Positions 43,901 through 56,539 of a stretch of DNA of 64,000 bases are shown in pieces. How positions within the stretch are numbered: position 1 is the first letter of the stretch; the number at the start of each line of letters is the position of its first letter. Source of the DNA: Tenodera sinensis (Eukaryota; Arthropoda; Insecta; Mantodea; Mantidae); contig CM060968.1 of the NCBI GenBank assembly GCA_030765045.1, positions 109,395,404-109,459,403 of the forward strand, in the 5' to 3' direction. The notes beneath the pieces were generated by a model that made no database searches, had not been told where the DNA came from, and saw only the letters and a list, made by a program, of their open reading frames with translations. The position numbers and the translations under genes are program-made.

Positions 43901-43948
43901 TTATTGCATTCGAATGCAAGAGATTTCCATTAGCGAATACTACTACTA
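34972..43948 (+). repeat. 8,977-bp higher-order repeat, copy 1
   Basis: One unit of about 134 monomers holds three P landmarks (34,972, 38,858, 40,331), two CCTATAG modules (36,554 and 41,645) and three GATTTTCG landmarks (35,677, 39,563, 40,768). Every one recurs exactly 8,977 bp later. Shared private variants include ACTAGTACTAG at 37,104 and AATGGATGAG at 42,774. Differences from copy 2 that I found are T at 36,074, C at 36,339 and A at 40,626. Internally it looks like two related ~4-5-kb halves (spacings 3,886 and 5,091), so the unit is itself a composite of HOR II and the double-P arrangement. Confidence 0.92.
36280..37635 (+). repeat. CCTATAG module inside the 8,977-bp unit (representative)
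   Basis: Representative of a family also at about 20,200-21,425, 23,215-24,570, 33,060-34,420, 41,371-42,725, 45,257-46,612 and 50,348-51,703. A one-base insertion (GCGAATTACTAC) and the altered TAGTAGAGAG junction put two neighbouring units into one minus-strand frame. This leaves an open frame of 82 codons (here 37,364-37,612) made of two similar halves of about 45 and 37 residues. The frame is a by-product of satellite spacing and is not annotated as a gene. Confidence 0.8.
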
Positions 43949-46900
43949 GTGTGTGACAGTATACGAGAACTTGCATTCGAATGCAAGAGATTTCGATTAG
44001 CGAATACTACTACAAGTGAGTGACAGTATCCGAGAACTTGCATTCGAATGCATGAGATTTCGATTAGCGAATACTACTACTAGTGAGTGACAGTATCCGA
44101 GAACTTGCATTCGAATGCAAGAGATTTCGATTAGCGAATACTACTACTAGTGAGTGACAGTATCCGAGAACTTGCATTCGAATGCATGAAATTTCGATTA
44201 GCGAATACTACTACTAGTGAGTGACAGTATCCGAATTATTGCATTCTAATGCAAGAGATTTCGATTAGCGAATACTACTACTAGTGAGTGACAGTATCCG
44301 AGAACTTGCATTCGAATACATGAGATTTCGATTAGCGAATACTACTACTAGTGAGTGACAGTATCCGAGAACTTCCATTCAAATGCATGTGATTTCGATT
44401 AGCGAATACTACTACTAGTGAGTGACAGCATCCGAGAACTTGCATTCGAATGCAAGAGATTTCGATTAGCGAATACTACTACTAGTGAGTGACAGTATTC
44501 GAGAACTTGCATTCGAATGCAAGAGATTTCGATTAGCGAATACTACTACTAGTGAGTAACAGTATCCGAGAACTTGCATACGAATGCATGAGATTTCGAT
44601 TAGCGAATACTACTACTAGTGAGTAACAGCATCCGAGAACTTGCATACGAATGCATGATTTTCGATTAGCGAATACTACTACTAGTGAGTGACAGTATCC
44701 GAGAACTTGCATTCGAATGCATGAGATTTCGATTAGCGAATACTACTACTAGTGAGTGACAGTATCCGAGAACTTGCATTCGAATGCATGAGATTTCGAT
44801 TAGCGAATACTACTACTAGTGAGTGACAGTATCCGAGAACTTGCATGCGAATGCATGAGATTTGGATTAGCGAATACTACTACTAGTGAGTGACAGTATC
44901 CGAGAACTTGCATTCGAATGCAAGAGATTTCGATTAGCGAATACTACTACTAGTGAGTGACAGAATCCGAGAACTTGCATTCGAATGCATGAGATTTCGA
45001 TTAGCGAATACTACTACTAGTGAGTGAAAGTATCCGATAACTTGCATTCGAATGCAAGAGATTTCGATTACTCAATACTACTACTAGTGAGTGACAGTAT
45101 CCGAGAACTTGCATTCGAATGCATGAGATTTCGATTAGCGAATACTACTACAAGTAAGTGACAGTATCCGAGAACTTGCAATCGAATGCATGAGATTTCG
45201 ATTAGCGAATACTACTACTAGTGAGTGACAGCATACGAGAACTTGCATTCGAATGCATGAGATCTCGATTAGCGAATACTACTACTAGTGAGTGACAGTA
45301 TCCGAGAACTTGCATTCGAATGCAAGAGATTTCGATTACTCAATACTACTACTAGTGAGTGACAGTATCCGAGAACTTGCATTCGAATGCATGAGATTTC
45401 GATTAGCGAATACTACTACTAGTGAGTGACAGTATCCGAGAACTTGCATTCGAATGCAAGAGATTTCGATTAGCGAATTCTACTACTAGTGAGTGACAGT
45501 ATCCGAGAATTTGCATTCGAATGCAAGAGATTTCCTATAGCGAACACTACTACTAGTGAGTGACAGTATCCGAATTATTGCATTCGAATGCAAGAGATTT
45601 CGATTAGCGAATACTACTACTAGTGAGTGACAGTATCCGAGAACTTGCATTCGAATGTAAGAGACTTCGATTAGCGAATACTACTAGTAGTGAGTGACAG
45701 TATCCGAATTATTGCATTCGAATGCATGAGATTTCGATTAGGGAATACTACGACTAGTGAGTGACAGTATCCCAGTACTTGCATTCTAATGCATGAATAT
45801 TCGATTAGCGAATACTACTACTAGTGAGTGACAGTATCCCAGAACTTGCATTCGAATGCATGAAATTTCGATTAGCGAATACTACTACTAGTGAGTGACA
45901 GTATCCGAATTATTGCATTCGAATGCATGAAACTTCGATTAGCGAATACTACTACTAGTAAGTGACAGTATCCGAATTATTGCATTCGAATGCACGAAAT
46001 TTCGATTAGCGAATACTACTACTAGTGAGTGACAGTATCCGAACTATTGCATTCGAATGCATGAAATTTCGATTAGCGAATACTAGTACTAGTGAGTGAC
46101 AGTATCCCAGAACTTGCATTCGAATGCATGAGATTTCGATTAGCGAATACTACTACTAGTGAGTGAAGGTATCCGGATTATTGCATTCCAATGCATGAGA
46201 TTTCGATTAGCGAATACTACTACTAGTGAGTGATAGTATCCGAGAACTTGCATTCGAATGCATGAGATTTCGATTAGCGAATACTACTACTAGTGAGTGA
46301 CAGTATCCGAGAACTTGAATTCGAATGCATGAGATTTCGATTAGTGAATACTACTACTAGTGAGTGACAGTTTCCGAATTATTGCATTCGAATGCAAGAG
46401 ATTTCGATTAGCGAATACTACTACTAGTGAGTGACAGTATCCGAGAACTTGCATTCGAATGCAAGAGATTTCGATTAGCGAATTACTACTACTAGTGAGT
46501 GACAATATCCAAATTATTGCATTCGAATGCATGAGATTTCGATTGGCGAATACTACTAGTAGAGAGTGACAGTATCCGAGAACTTGCATTCGAATGCATG
46601 AGATTTTGATTAGCGAATACTACTACTAGTGAGTGACAGTATCCAAATTATTGCATTCGAATGCATGAGATTTCGATTAGCGAATACTACTACTAGTGAG
46701 TGACAGTATCCGAATTATTGCATTCGAATGCATGAGATTTCGATTAGCGAATACTACTACTAGTGAGTGACAGTATCCGAATTATTGCATTCGAATGCAA
46801 GAAATTTCGGTTAGCGAATACTACTACTAGAGAGTGACAGTATCCGAATTATTGCATTCGAATGCACGAAATTTCGATTAGCGAATACTACTACTAGTGA

Positions 46901-49900
46901 GTGACAGTATCCGAGAACTTGCATTTAAATGCATGAGATTTCGATTAGCGAATACTACTACTAGTGAGTGACAGAATCCGAGAACTTGCATTCGAATGCA
47001 TGAGATTTCGATTAGCGAATACTACTACTAGTGAGTGACAGTATCCGAGAACTTGCATTCGAATGCATAAGATTTCGATTAGCGAATACTACTACTAGTG
47101 AGTGACAGTATCCGAGAACTTGCATTCGAATGCATGACATTTCGATTAGCGAATACTACTACTAGGGAGTGACAGTATCCGAGAACTTGCATTCGAATAC
47201 AAGAGATTTCGATTAGCGAATACTACTACTAGTGAGTGACAGTATCCGAGAACTTGCATTCGAATGCATGAGATTTCGATTAGCGAATACTACTACTAGT
47301 GAGTGACAGTATCCGAATTATTGCATTCGAATGCAAGAGATTTGGATTAGCGAATACTACTACTAGTGAGTGACAGTATCCGAGAACTTGCATTCGAATG
47401 CAAGAGATTTCGATTAGCGAATACTACTACTAGTGAGTGACAGAATCCGAGAACTTGCATTCGAATGCATGAGATTTCGATTAGCGAATACTACTACTAG
47501 TGAGTGAAAGTATCCGAGAACTTGCATTCGAATGCAAGAGATTTCGATTACTCAATACTACTACTAGTGAGTGACAGTATCCGAGAACTTGCATTCGAAT
47601 GCATGAGATTTCGATTAGCGAATACTACTACTAGGGAGTGACAGTATCCGAGAACTTGCATTCGAATGCAAGAGATTTCGATTAGCGAATACTACTACTA
47701 GTGAGTGACAGTATCCGAGAACTTGCATTCGAATGCATGAGATTTCGATTAGCGAATACTACTACTAGTGAGTGACAGTATCCGAATTATTGCATTCGAA
47801 TGCAAGAGATTTCCATTAGCGAATACTACTACTAGTGTGTGACAGTATACGAGAACTTGCATTCGAATGCAAGAGATTTCGATTAGCGAATACTACTACA
47901 AGTGAGTGACAGTATCCGAGAACTTGCATTCGAATGCATGAGATTTCGATTAGCGAATACTACTACTAGTGAGTGACAGTATCCGAGAACTTGCATTCGA
48001 ATGCAAGAGATTTCGATTAGCGAATACTACTACTAGTGAGTGACAGTATCCGAGAACTTGCATTCGAATGCATGAAATTTCGATTAGCGAATACTACTAC
48101 TAGTGAGTGACAGTATCCGAATTATTGCATTCGAATGCAAGAGATTTCGATTAGCGAATACTACTACTAGTGAGTGACAGTATCCGAGAACTTGCATTCG
48201 AATGCATGAGATTTCGATTAGCGAATACTACTACTAGTGAGTGACAGTATCCGAGAACTTCCATTCAAATGCATGTGATTTCGATTACCGAATACTACTA
48301 CTAGTGAGTGACAGCATCCGAGAACTTGCATTCGAATGCAAGAGATTTCGATTAGCGAATACTACTACTAGTGAGTGACAGTATTCGAGAACTTGCATTC
48401 GAATGCAAGAGATTTCGATTAGCGAATACTACTACTAGTGAGTAACAGTATCCGAGAACTTGCATACGAATGCATGAGATTTCGATTAGCGAATACTACT
48501 ACTAGTGAGTAACAGTATCCGAGAACTTGCATACGAATGCATGATTTTCGATTAGCGAATACTACTACTAGTGAGTGACAGTATCCGAGAGCTTGCATTC
48601 GAATGCATGAGATTTCGATTAGCGAATACTACTACTAGTGAGTGACAGTATCCGAGAACTTGCACTCGAATGCATGAGATTTCGATTAGCGAATACTACT
48701 ACTAGTGAGTGACAGTATCCGAGAACTTGCATTCGAATGCATGAGATTTCGATTAGCGAATACTACTACTAGTGAGTGACAGTATCCGAGAACTTGCATG
48801 CGAATGCATGAGATTTGGATTAGCGAATACTACTACTAGTGAGTGACAGTATCCGAGAACTTGCATTCGAATGCAAGAGATTTCGATTAGCGAATACAAC
48901 TACTAGTGAGTGACAGAATCCGAGAACTTGCATTCGAATGCATGAGATTTCGATTAGCGAATACTACTACTAGTGAGTGAAAGTATCCGAGAACTTGCAT
49001 TCGAATGCAAGAGATTTCGATTACTCAATACTACTACTAGTGAGTGACAGTATCCGAGAACTTGCATTCGAATGCATGAGATTTCGATTAGCGAATACTA
49101 CTACTAGGGAGTGACAGTATCCGAGAACTTGCATTCGAATGCAAGAGATTTCGATTAGCGGATACTACTACTAGTGAGTGATAGTATCCGAGAACTTGCA
49201 TTCGAATGCATGAGATTTCGATTAGCGAATACTACTACTAGTGAGTGACAGTATCCGAATTATTGCATTCGAATGCAAGAGATTTCGATTAGCGAATACT
49301 ACTACTAGTGTGTGACAGTATACGAGAACCTGCATTCGAATGCAAGAGATTTCGATTAGCGAATACTACTACAAGTGAGTGACAGTATCCGAGAACTTGC
49401 ATTCGAATACATGAGATTTCGATTAGCGAATACTACTACTAGTGAGTGACAGTATCCGAGAACTTCCATTCAAATGCATGTGATTTCGATTAGCGAATAC
49501 TACTACTAGTGAGTGACAGCATCCGAGAACTTGCATTCGAATGCAAGAGATTTCGATTAGCGAATACTACTACTAGTGAGTGACAGTATTCGAGAACTTG
49601 CATTCGAATGCAAGAGATTTCGATTAGCGAATACTACTACTAGTGAGTAACAGTATCCGAGAACTTGCATACGAATGCATGAGATTTCGATTAGCGAATA
49701 CTACTACTAGTGAGTAACAGTATCCGAGAACTTGCATACGAATGCATGATTTTCGATTAGCGAATACTACTACTAGTGAGTGACAGTATCCGAGAACTTG
49801 CATTCGAATGCATGAGATTTCGATTAGCGAATACTACTACTAGTGAGTGACAGTATCCGAGAACTTGCATTCGAATGCATGAGATTTCGATTAGCGAATA

Positions 49901-52900
49901 CTACTACTAGTGAGTGACAGTATCCGAGAACTTGCATGCGAATGCATGAGATTTGGATTAGCGAATACTACTACTAGTGAGTGACAGTATCCGAGAACTT
50001 GCATTCGAATGCAAGAGATTTCGATTAGCGAATACTACTACTAGTGAGTGACAGAATCCGAGAACTTGCATTCGAATGCATGAGATTTCGATTAGCGAAT
50101 ACTACTACTAGTGAGTGAAAGTATCCGATAACTTGCATTCGAATGCAAGAGATTTCGATTACTCAATACTACTACTAGTGAGTGACAGTATCCGAGAACT
50201 TGCATTCGAATGCATGAGATTTCGATTAGCGAATACTACTACAAGTAAGTGACAGTATCCGAGAACTTGCAATCGAATGCATGAGATTTCGATTAGCGAA
50301 TACTACTACTAGTGAGTGACAGCATACGAGAACTTGCATTCGAATGCATGAGATCTCGATTAGCGAATACTACTACTAGTGAGTGACAGTATCCGAGAAC
50401 TTGCATTCGAATGCAAGAGATTTCGATTACTCAATACTACTACTAGTGAGTGACAGTATCCGAGAACTTGCATTCGAATGCATGAGATTTCGATTAGCGA
50501 ATACTACTACTAGTGAGTGACAGTATCCGAGAACTTGCATTCGAATGCAAGAGATTTCGATTAGCGAATTCTACTACTAGTGAGTGACAGTATCCGAGAA
50601 TTTGCATTCGAATGCAAGAGATTTCCTATAGCGAACACTACTACTAGTGAGTGACAGTATCCGAATTATTGCATTCGAATGCAAGAGATTTCGATTAGCG
50701 AATACTACTACTAGTGAGTGACAGTATCCGAGAACTTGCATTCGAATGTAAGAGACTTCGATTAGCGAATACTACTAGTAGTGAGTGACAGTATCCGAAT
50801 TATTGCATTCGAATGCATGAGATTTCGATTAGGGAATACTACGACTAGTGAGTGACAGTATCCCAGTACTTGCATTCTAATGCATGAATATTCGATTAGC
50901 GAATACTACTACTAGTGAGTGACAGTATCCCAGAACTTGCATTCGAATGCATGAAATTTCGATTAGCGAATACTACTACTAGTGAGTGACAGTATCCGAA
51001 TTATTGCATTCGAATGCATGAAACTTCGATTAGCGAATACTACTACTAGTAAGTGACAGTATCCGAATTATTGCATTCGAATGCACGAAATTTCGATTAG
51101 CGAATACTACTACTAGTGAGTGACAGTATCCGAACTATTGCATTCGAATGCATGAAATTTCGATTAGCGAATACTACTACTAGTGAGTGACAGTATCCCA
51201 GAACTTGCATTCGAATGCATGAGATTTCGATTAGCGAATACTACTACTAGTGAGTGAAGGTATCCGGATTATTGCATTCCAATGCATGAGATTTCGATTA
51301 GCGAATACTACTACTAGTGAGTGATAGTATCCGAGAACTTGCATTCGAATGCATGAGATTTCGATTAGCGAATACTACTACTAGTGAGTGACAGTATCCG
51401 AGAACTTGAATTCGAATGCATGAGATTTCGCTTAGTGAATACTACTACTAGTGAGTGACAGTTTCCGAATTATTGCATTCGAATGCAAGAGATTTCGATT
51501 AGCGAATACTACTACTAGTGAGTGACAGTATCCGAGAACTTGCATTCGAATGCAAGAGATTTCGATTAGCGAATTACTACTACTAGTGAGTGACAATATC
51601 CAAATTATTGCATTCGAATGCATGAGATTTCGATTGGCGAATACTACTAGTAGAGAGTGACAGTATCCGAGAACTTGCATTCGAATGCATGAGATTTTGA
51701 TTAGCGAATACTACTACTAGTGAGTGACAGTATCCAAATTATTGCATTCGAATGGATGAGATTTCGATTAGCGAATACTACTACTAGTGAGTGACAGTAT
51801 CCGAATTATTGCATTCGAATGCATGAGATTTCGATTAGCGAATACTACTACTAGTGAGTGACAGTATCCGAATTATTGCATTCGAATGCAAGAAATTTCG
51901 GTTAGCGAATACTACTACTAGAGAGTGACAGTATCCGAATTATTGCATTCGAATGCACGAAATTTCGATTAGCGAATACTACTACTAGTGAGTGACAGTA
52001 TCCGAGAACTTGCATTTAAATGCATGAGATTTCGATTAGCGAATACTACTACTAGTGAGTGACAGAATCCGAGAACTTGCATTCGAATGCATGAGATTTC
52101 GATTAGCGAATACTACTACTAGTGAGTGACAGTATCCGAGAACTTGCATTCGAATGCATAAGATTTCGATTAGCGAATACTACTACTAGTGAGTGACAGT
52201 ATCCGAGAACTTGCATTCGAATGCATGACATTTCGATTAGCGAATACTACTACTAGGGAGTGACAGTATCCGAGAACTTGCATTCGAATACAAGAGATTT
52301 CGATTAGCGAATACTACTACTAGTGAGTGACAGTATCCGAGAACTTGCATTCGAATGCATGAGATTTCGATTAGCGAATACTACTACTAGTGAGTGACAG
52401 TATCCGAATTATTGCATTCGAATGCAAGAGATTTGGATTAGCGAATACTACTACTAGTGAGTGACAGTATCCGAGAACTTGCATTCGAATGCAAGAGATT
52501 TCGATTAGCGAATACTACTACTAGTGAGTGACAGAATCCGAGAACTTGCATTCGAATGCATGAGATTTCGATTAGCGAATACTACTACTAGTGAGTGAAA
52601 GTATCCGAGAACTTGCATTCGAATGCAAGAGATTTCGATTACTCAATACTACTACTAGTGAGTGACAGTATCCGAGAACTTGCATTCGAATGCATGAGAT
52701 TTCGATTAGCGAATACTACTACTAGGGAGTGACAGTATCCGAGAACTTGCATTCGAATGCAAGAGATTTCGATTAGCGAATACTACTACTAGTGAGTGAC
52801 AGTATCCGAGAACTTGCATTCGAATGCATGAGATTTCGATTAGCGAATACTACTACTAGTGAGTGACAGTATCCGAATTATTGCATTCGAATGCAAGAGA

Positions 52901-52925
52901 TTTCCATTAGCGAATACTACTACTA
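43949..52925 (+). repeat. 8,977-bp higher-order repeat, copy 2
   Basis: Landmarks at 43,949, 47,835, 49,308 (P), 45,531 and 50,622 (CCTATAG) and 44,654, 48,540, 49,745 (GATTTTCG) repeat copy 1 in register. ACTAGTACTAG is at 46,081 and AATGGATGAG at 51,751. A private change here is CGCTTAG (C at 51,431) for CGATTAG. Including the three differences on the copy 1 side, I count at least four in almost 9 kb; a machine alignment may find more. Register with copy 1 continues to about 53.2 kb, where CATTCTAATGC (44,241) meets ordinary CATTCGAATGC. Confidence 0.92.
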
Positions 52926-54475
52926 GTGTGTGACAGTATACGAGAACTTGCATTCGAATGCAAGAGATTTCGATTAGCGAATACTACTACAAGTGAGTGA
53001 CAGTATCCGAGAACTTGCATTCGAATGCATGAGATTTCGATTAGCGAATACTACTACTAGTGAGTGACAGTATCCGAGAACTTGCATTCGAATGCAAGAG
53101 ATTTCGATTAGCGAATACTACTACTAGTGAGTGACAGTATCCGAGAACTTGCATTCGAATGCATGAAATTTCGATTAGCGAATACTACTACTAGTGAGTG
53201 ACAGTATCCGAATTATTGCATTCGAATGCAAGAGATTTCGATTAGCGAATACTACTACTAGTGAGTGACAGTATCCGAGAACTTGCATTCGAATGCATGA
53301 GATTTCGATTAGCGAATACTACTACTAGTGAGTGACAGTATCCGAGAACTTCCATTCAAATGCATGTGATTTCGATTAGCGAATACTACTACTAGTGAGT
53401 GACAGCATCCGAGAACTTGCATTCGAATGCAAGAGATTTCGATTAGCGAATACTACTACTAGTGAGTGACAGTATTCGAGAACTTGCATTCGAATGCAAG
53501 AGATTTCGATTAGCGAATACTACTACTAGTGAGTAACAGTATCCGAGAACTTGCATACGAATGCATGAGATTTCGATTAGCGAATACTACTACTAGTGAG
53601 TAACAGTATCCGAGAACTTGCATACGAATGCATGATTTTCGATTAGCGAATACTACTACTAGTGAGTGACAGTATCCGAGAGCTTGCATTCGAATGCATG
53701 AGATTTCGATTAGCGAATACTACTACTAGTGAGTGACAGTATCCGAGAACTTGCACTCGAATGCATGAGATTTCGATTAGCGAATACTACTACTAGTGAG
53801 TGACAGTATCCGAGAACTTGCATTCGAATGCATGAGATTTCGATTAGCGAATACTACTACTAGTGAGTGACAGTATCCGAGAACTTGCATGCGAATGCAT
53901 GAGATTTGGATTAGCGAATACTACTACTAGTGAGTGACAGTATCCGAGAACTTGCATTCGAATGCAAGAGATTTCGATTAGCGAATACAACTACTAGTGA
54001 GTGACAGAATCCGAGAACTTGCATTCGAATGCATGAGATTTCGATTAGCGAATACTACTACTAGTGAGTGAAAGTATCCGAGAACTTGCATTCGAATGCA
54101 AGAGATTTCGATTACTCAATACTACTACTAGTGAGTGACAGTATCCGAGAACTTGCATTCGAATGCATGAGATTTCGATTAGCGAATACTACTACTAGGG
54201 AGTGACAGTATCCGAGAACTTGCATTCGAATGCAAGAGATTTCGATTAGCGGATACTACTACTAGTGAGTGATAGTATCCGAGAACTTGCATTCGAATGC
54301 ATGAGATTTCGATTAGCGAATACTACTACTAGTGAGTGACAGTATCCGAATTATTGCATTCGAATGCAAGAGATTTCGATTAGCGAATACTACTACTAGT
54401 GTGTGACAGTATACGAGAACCTGCATTCGAATGCAAGAGATTTCGATTAGCGAATACTACTACAAGTGAGTGACA
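52926..54475 (+). repeat. Partial P-P block, best match 5,091 bp upstream from about 53.2 kb
   Basis: From about 53.2 kb the sequence follows 48.1-49.4 kb at an offset of 5,091 bp: TTGCACTCG (48,661 and 53,752), GAATACAACTAC, GAGTGATAGTATCC and GAACCTGC all align. One mismatch is TTACCG at ~48,285 against TTAGCG here. Agreement ends near 54,475, where the upstream copy has CGAATACATGAG and this one CGAATGCATGAG. Confidence 0.75.
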
Positions 54476-55555
54476 GTATCCGAGAACTTGCATTCGAATG
54501 CATGAGATTTCGATTAGCGAATACTACTACTAGTGAGTGACAGTATCCGAGAACTTGCATTCGAATGCAAGAGATTTCGATTAGCGAATACTACTACTAG
54601 TGAGTGACAGTATCCGAGAACTTGCATTCGAATGCATGTAATTTCGATTAGCGAATACTACTACTAGTGAGTGACAGTATCCGAATTATTGCATTCGAAT
54701 GCAAGAGATTTCGATTAGCGAATACTACTACTAGTGAGTGACAGTATCCGAGAACTTGCATTCGAATGCATGAGATTTCGATTAGCGAATACTACAACTA
54801 GTGAGTGACAGTATCCGAGAACTTGCATTCGAATGCAAGAGATTTCGATTAGCGAATACTACTACTAGTGAGTGACAGTATCCGAGAACTTGCATTCGAA
54901 TGCATGAGATTTCGATTAGCGAATACTACTACTAGTGAGTGACAGTATCCGAGAACTTCCATTCAAATGCATGTGATTTCGATTAGCGAATACTACTACT
55001 AGTGAGTGACAGCATCCGAGAACTTGCATTCGAATGCAAGAGATTTCGATTAGCGAATACTACTACTAGTGAGTGACAGTATTCGAGAACTTGCATTCGA
55101 ATGCAAGAGATTTCGATTAGCGAATACTACTACTAGTGAGTAACAGTATCCGAGAACTTGCATACGAATGCATGAGATTTCGATTAGCGAATACTACTAC
55201 TAGTGAGTAACAGTATCCGAGAACTTGCATACGAATGCATGATTTTCGATTAGCGAATACTACTACTAGTGAGTGACAGTATCCGAGAGCTTGCATTCGA
55301 ATGCATGAGATTTCGATTAGCGAATACTACTACTAGTGAGTGACAGTATCCGAGAACTTGCAATCGAATGCATGAGATTTCGATTAGCGAATACTACTAC
55401 TAGTGAGTGACAGTATCCGAGAACTTGCATGCGAATGCATGAGATTTCGATTAGCGAATACTACCACCAGTGAGTGACAGTATCCGAATTATTGCATTCG
55501 AATGCATGAGATTTCCATCAGCGAATACTACTACTAGTGAGTGACAGTATCCGAA
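54476..55555 (+). repeat. Copy of about 31.03-32.11 kb (offset 23,447 bp)
   Basis: GCATGTAATTTCG, CCATTCAAATGCATGTG, GATTTTCG (31,791 and 55,238), TTGCAATCG, CTACCACCAG (32,014 and 55,461) and TTTCCATCAGCG lie in the same order. GAGTGAATTTATCC of the 31.8-kb copy is ordinary GAGTGACAGTATCC here, and AACAACTAG near 54,795 is private, so the two are relatives rather than identical. Confidence 0.8.
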
Positions 55556-55599
55556 TTATTGCATTCGAATGCAAGAGATTTCGATTAGCGAATACTACT

Positions 55600-56270
55600 A
55601 CTAGTGAGTGACAGTATCCGAATAATTGCATTCGAATGCATGAAATTTCGATTAGCGAATACTACTACTAGTGAGTGACAGTATCCGAATTACTGCATTC
55701 GAATGCAAGAGATTTCGATTAGCGAATACTACTACTAGTGAGTGACAGTATCCGAATTATTGCATTCGAATGCATGAAATTTCGATTAGCGAATACTACT
55801 ACTAGTGAGTGACAGTATCCGAATTATTGCATTCGAATGCATGAAATTTCGATTAGCGAATACTACTACTAGTGAGTGACAGTATCCGAATTATTGCATT
55901 CGAGTGCATGAAATTTCGATTAGCGAGTACTACTACTAGTGAGTGACAGTATCCGAATTATTGCATTCGAATGCATGAGATTTCGATTAGCGAATACTAC
56001 TACTAGGGAGTGACATTATCCGAATTATTGCATTCGAATGCATGAAATTTCGATTAGCGAATACTACTACTAGTGAGTGACAGTATCCGAATTATTGCAT
56101 TCGAATGCATCAAATTTCGATTAGCGAATACTACTACTAGTGAGTGACAGTATCCGAATTATTGCATTCGAATGCATGAAATTTCGATTAGCGAATACTA
56201 CTACTAGTGAGTGACAGTATCCCAGAACTTGCATTCGAATGCATGAAATTTCGATTAGCGAATACTACTG
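55600..56270 (+). repeat. Copy of the B-rich patch (offset 23,179 bp)
   Basis: CCGAATTACTGC (55,687), CGAGTGC with GCGAGTAC, ACTAGGGAGTGACATTATCC (56,000) and GCATCAAATTT repeat 32.5-33.0 kb. The offset has dropped by exactly 268 bp (four units) relative to the preceding block, so a four-unit deletion or exchange lies near 55.56-55.62 kb. Confidence 0.8.
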
Positions 56271-56446
56271 CTAGTGAGTGACAGTATCCGAGAACTTGCA
56301 TTCGAATGCACGAGATTTTGATTAGCGAATACTACTACTAGTGAGTGACAGTATCCGAATTATTGCATTCGAATGCATGAGATATCGATTAGCGAATACT
56401 ACTACTAGTGAGTGACAGTATCTGAATTATTGCATTCGAATGCATC
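56271..56446 (+). repeat. Last plus-strand units before the reversal
   Basis: About three units with scattered private changes (GCACGAGATTTTG, GAGATATCG, TATCTGAATT, GCATCAAATTT). They fit no longer HOR copy that I could find. Higher divergence beside the reversal is consistent with little exchange across it. Confidence 0.6.
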
Positions 56447-56487
56447 AAATTTCGATTAGCGAATACTACTACTGCTAATCGAAATTT
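56447..56487. other. Strand-reversal junction of the satellite array
   Basis: AAATTTCGATTAGC (56,447-56,460), a 13-base spacer (56,461-56,473) and GCTAATCGAAATTT (56,474-56,487) form a perfect 14-bp inverted repeat. The plus array stops after unit position 66 and the minus array starts at position 53, so the spacer is unit positions 54-66. Pairing continues beyond the perfect arms with few mismatches, because both arms are the same satellite. No microhomology is evident at the join. The first inverted unit is unusually divergent (AATGCTTTCG, CAATGATTCGG). Confidence 0.93.
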
Positions 56488-56539
56488 AATGCTTTCGAAT
56501 GCAATGATTCGGATACTGTCACTCACTAGTAGTAGTATT

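Larger units (their letters stand above)
1..56473 (+). repeat. 67-bp satellite array, plus orientation (about 843 units)
   Basis: Every stretch reads as the same ~67-bp unit head to tail; GTGAGTGACAG recurs every 67 bases with occasional 1-3 base slips. Recognisable parts are GTGAGTGACA at 1-10, a palindrome at 24-37, TTTCGATTAGCGAA at 43-56 and TACTACTACTA at 57-67. No unique sequence, transposon or gene interrupts it. Units differ mainly at positions 19-22 and 38-41, and combinations of private variants repeat at kilobase distances, revealing higher-order repeats. Since 67 is one more than a multiple of three, any reading frame shifts each unit and soon meets a stop, so coding function is very unlikely. 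Satellite identity is seen directly; a centromeric or heterochromatic role is inferred. Confidence 0.98.

Noticed and set aside
56461..56500. Transposon end or integration scar at the reversal.
   Set aside because: Both sides are ordinary satellite up to the join; no target-site duplication or non-satellite base is seen.
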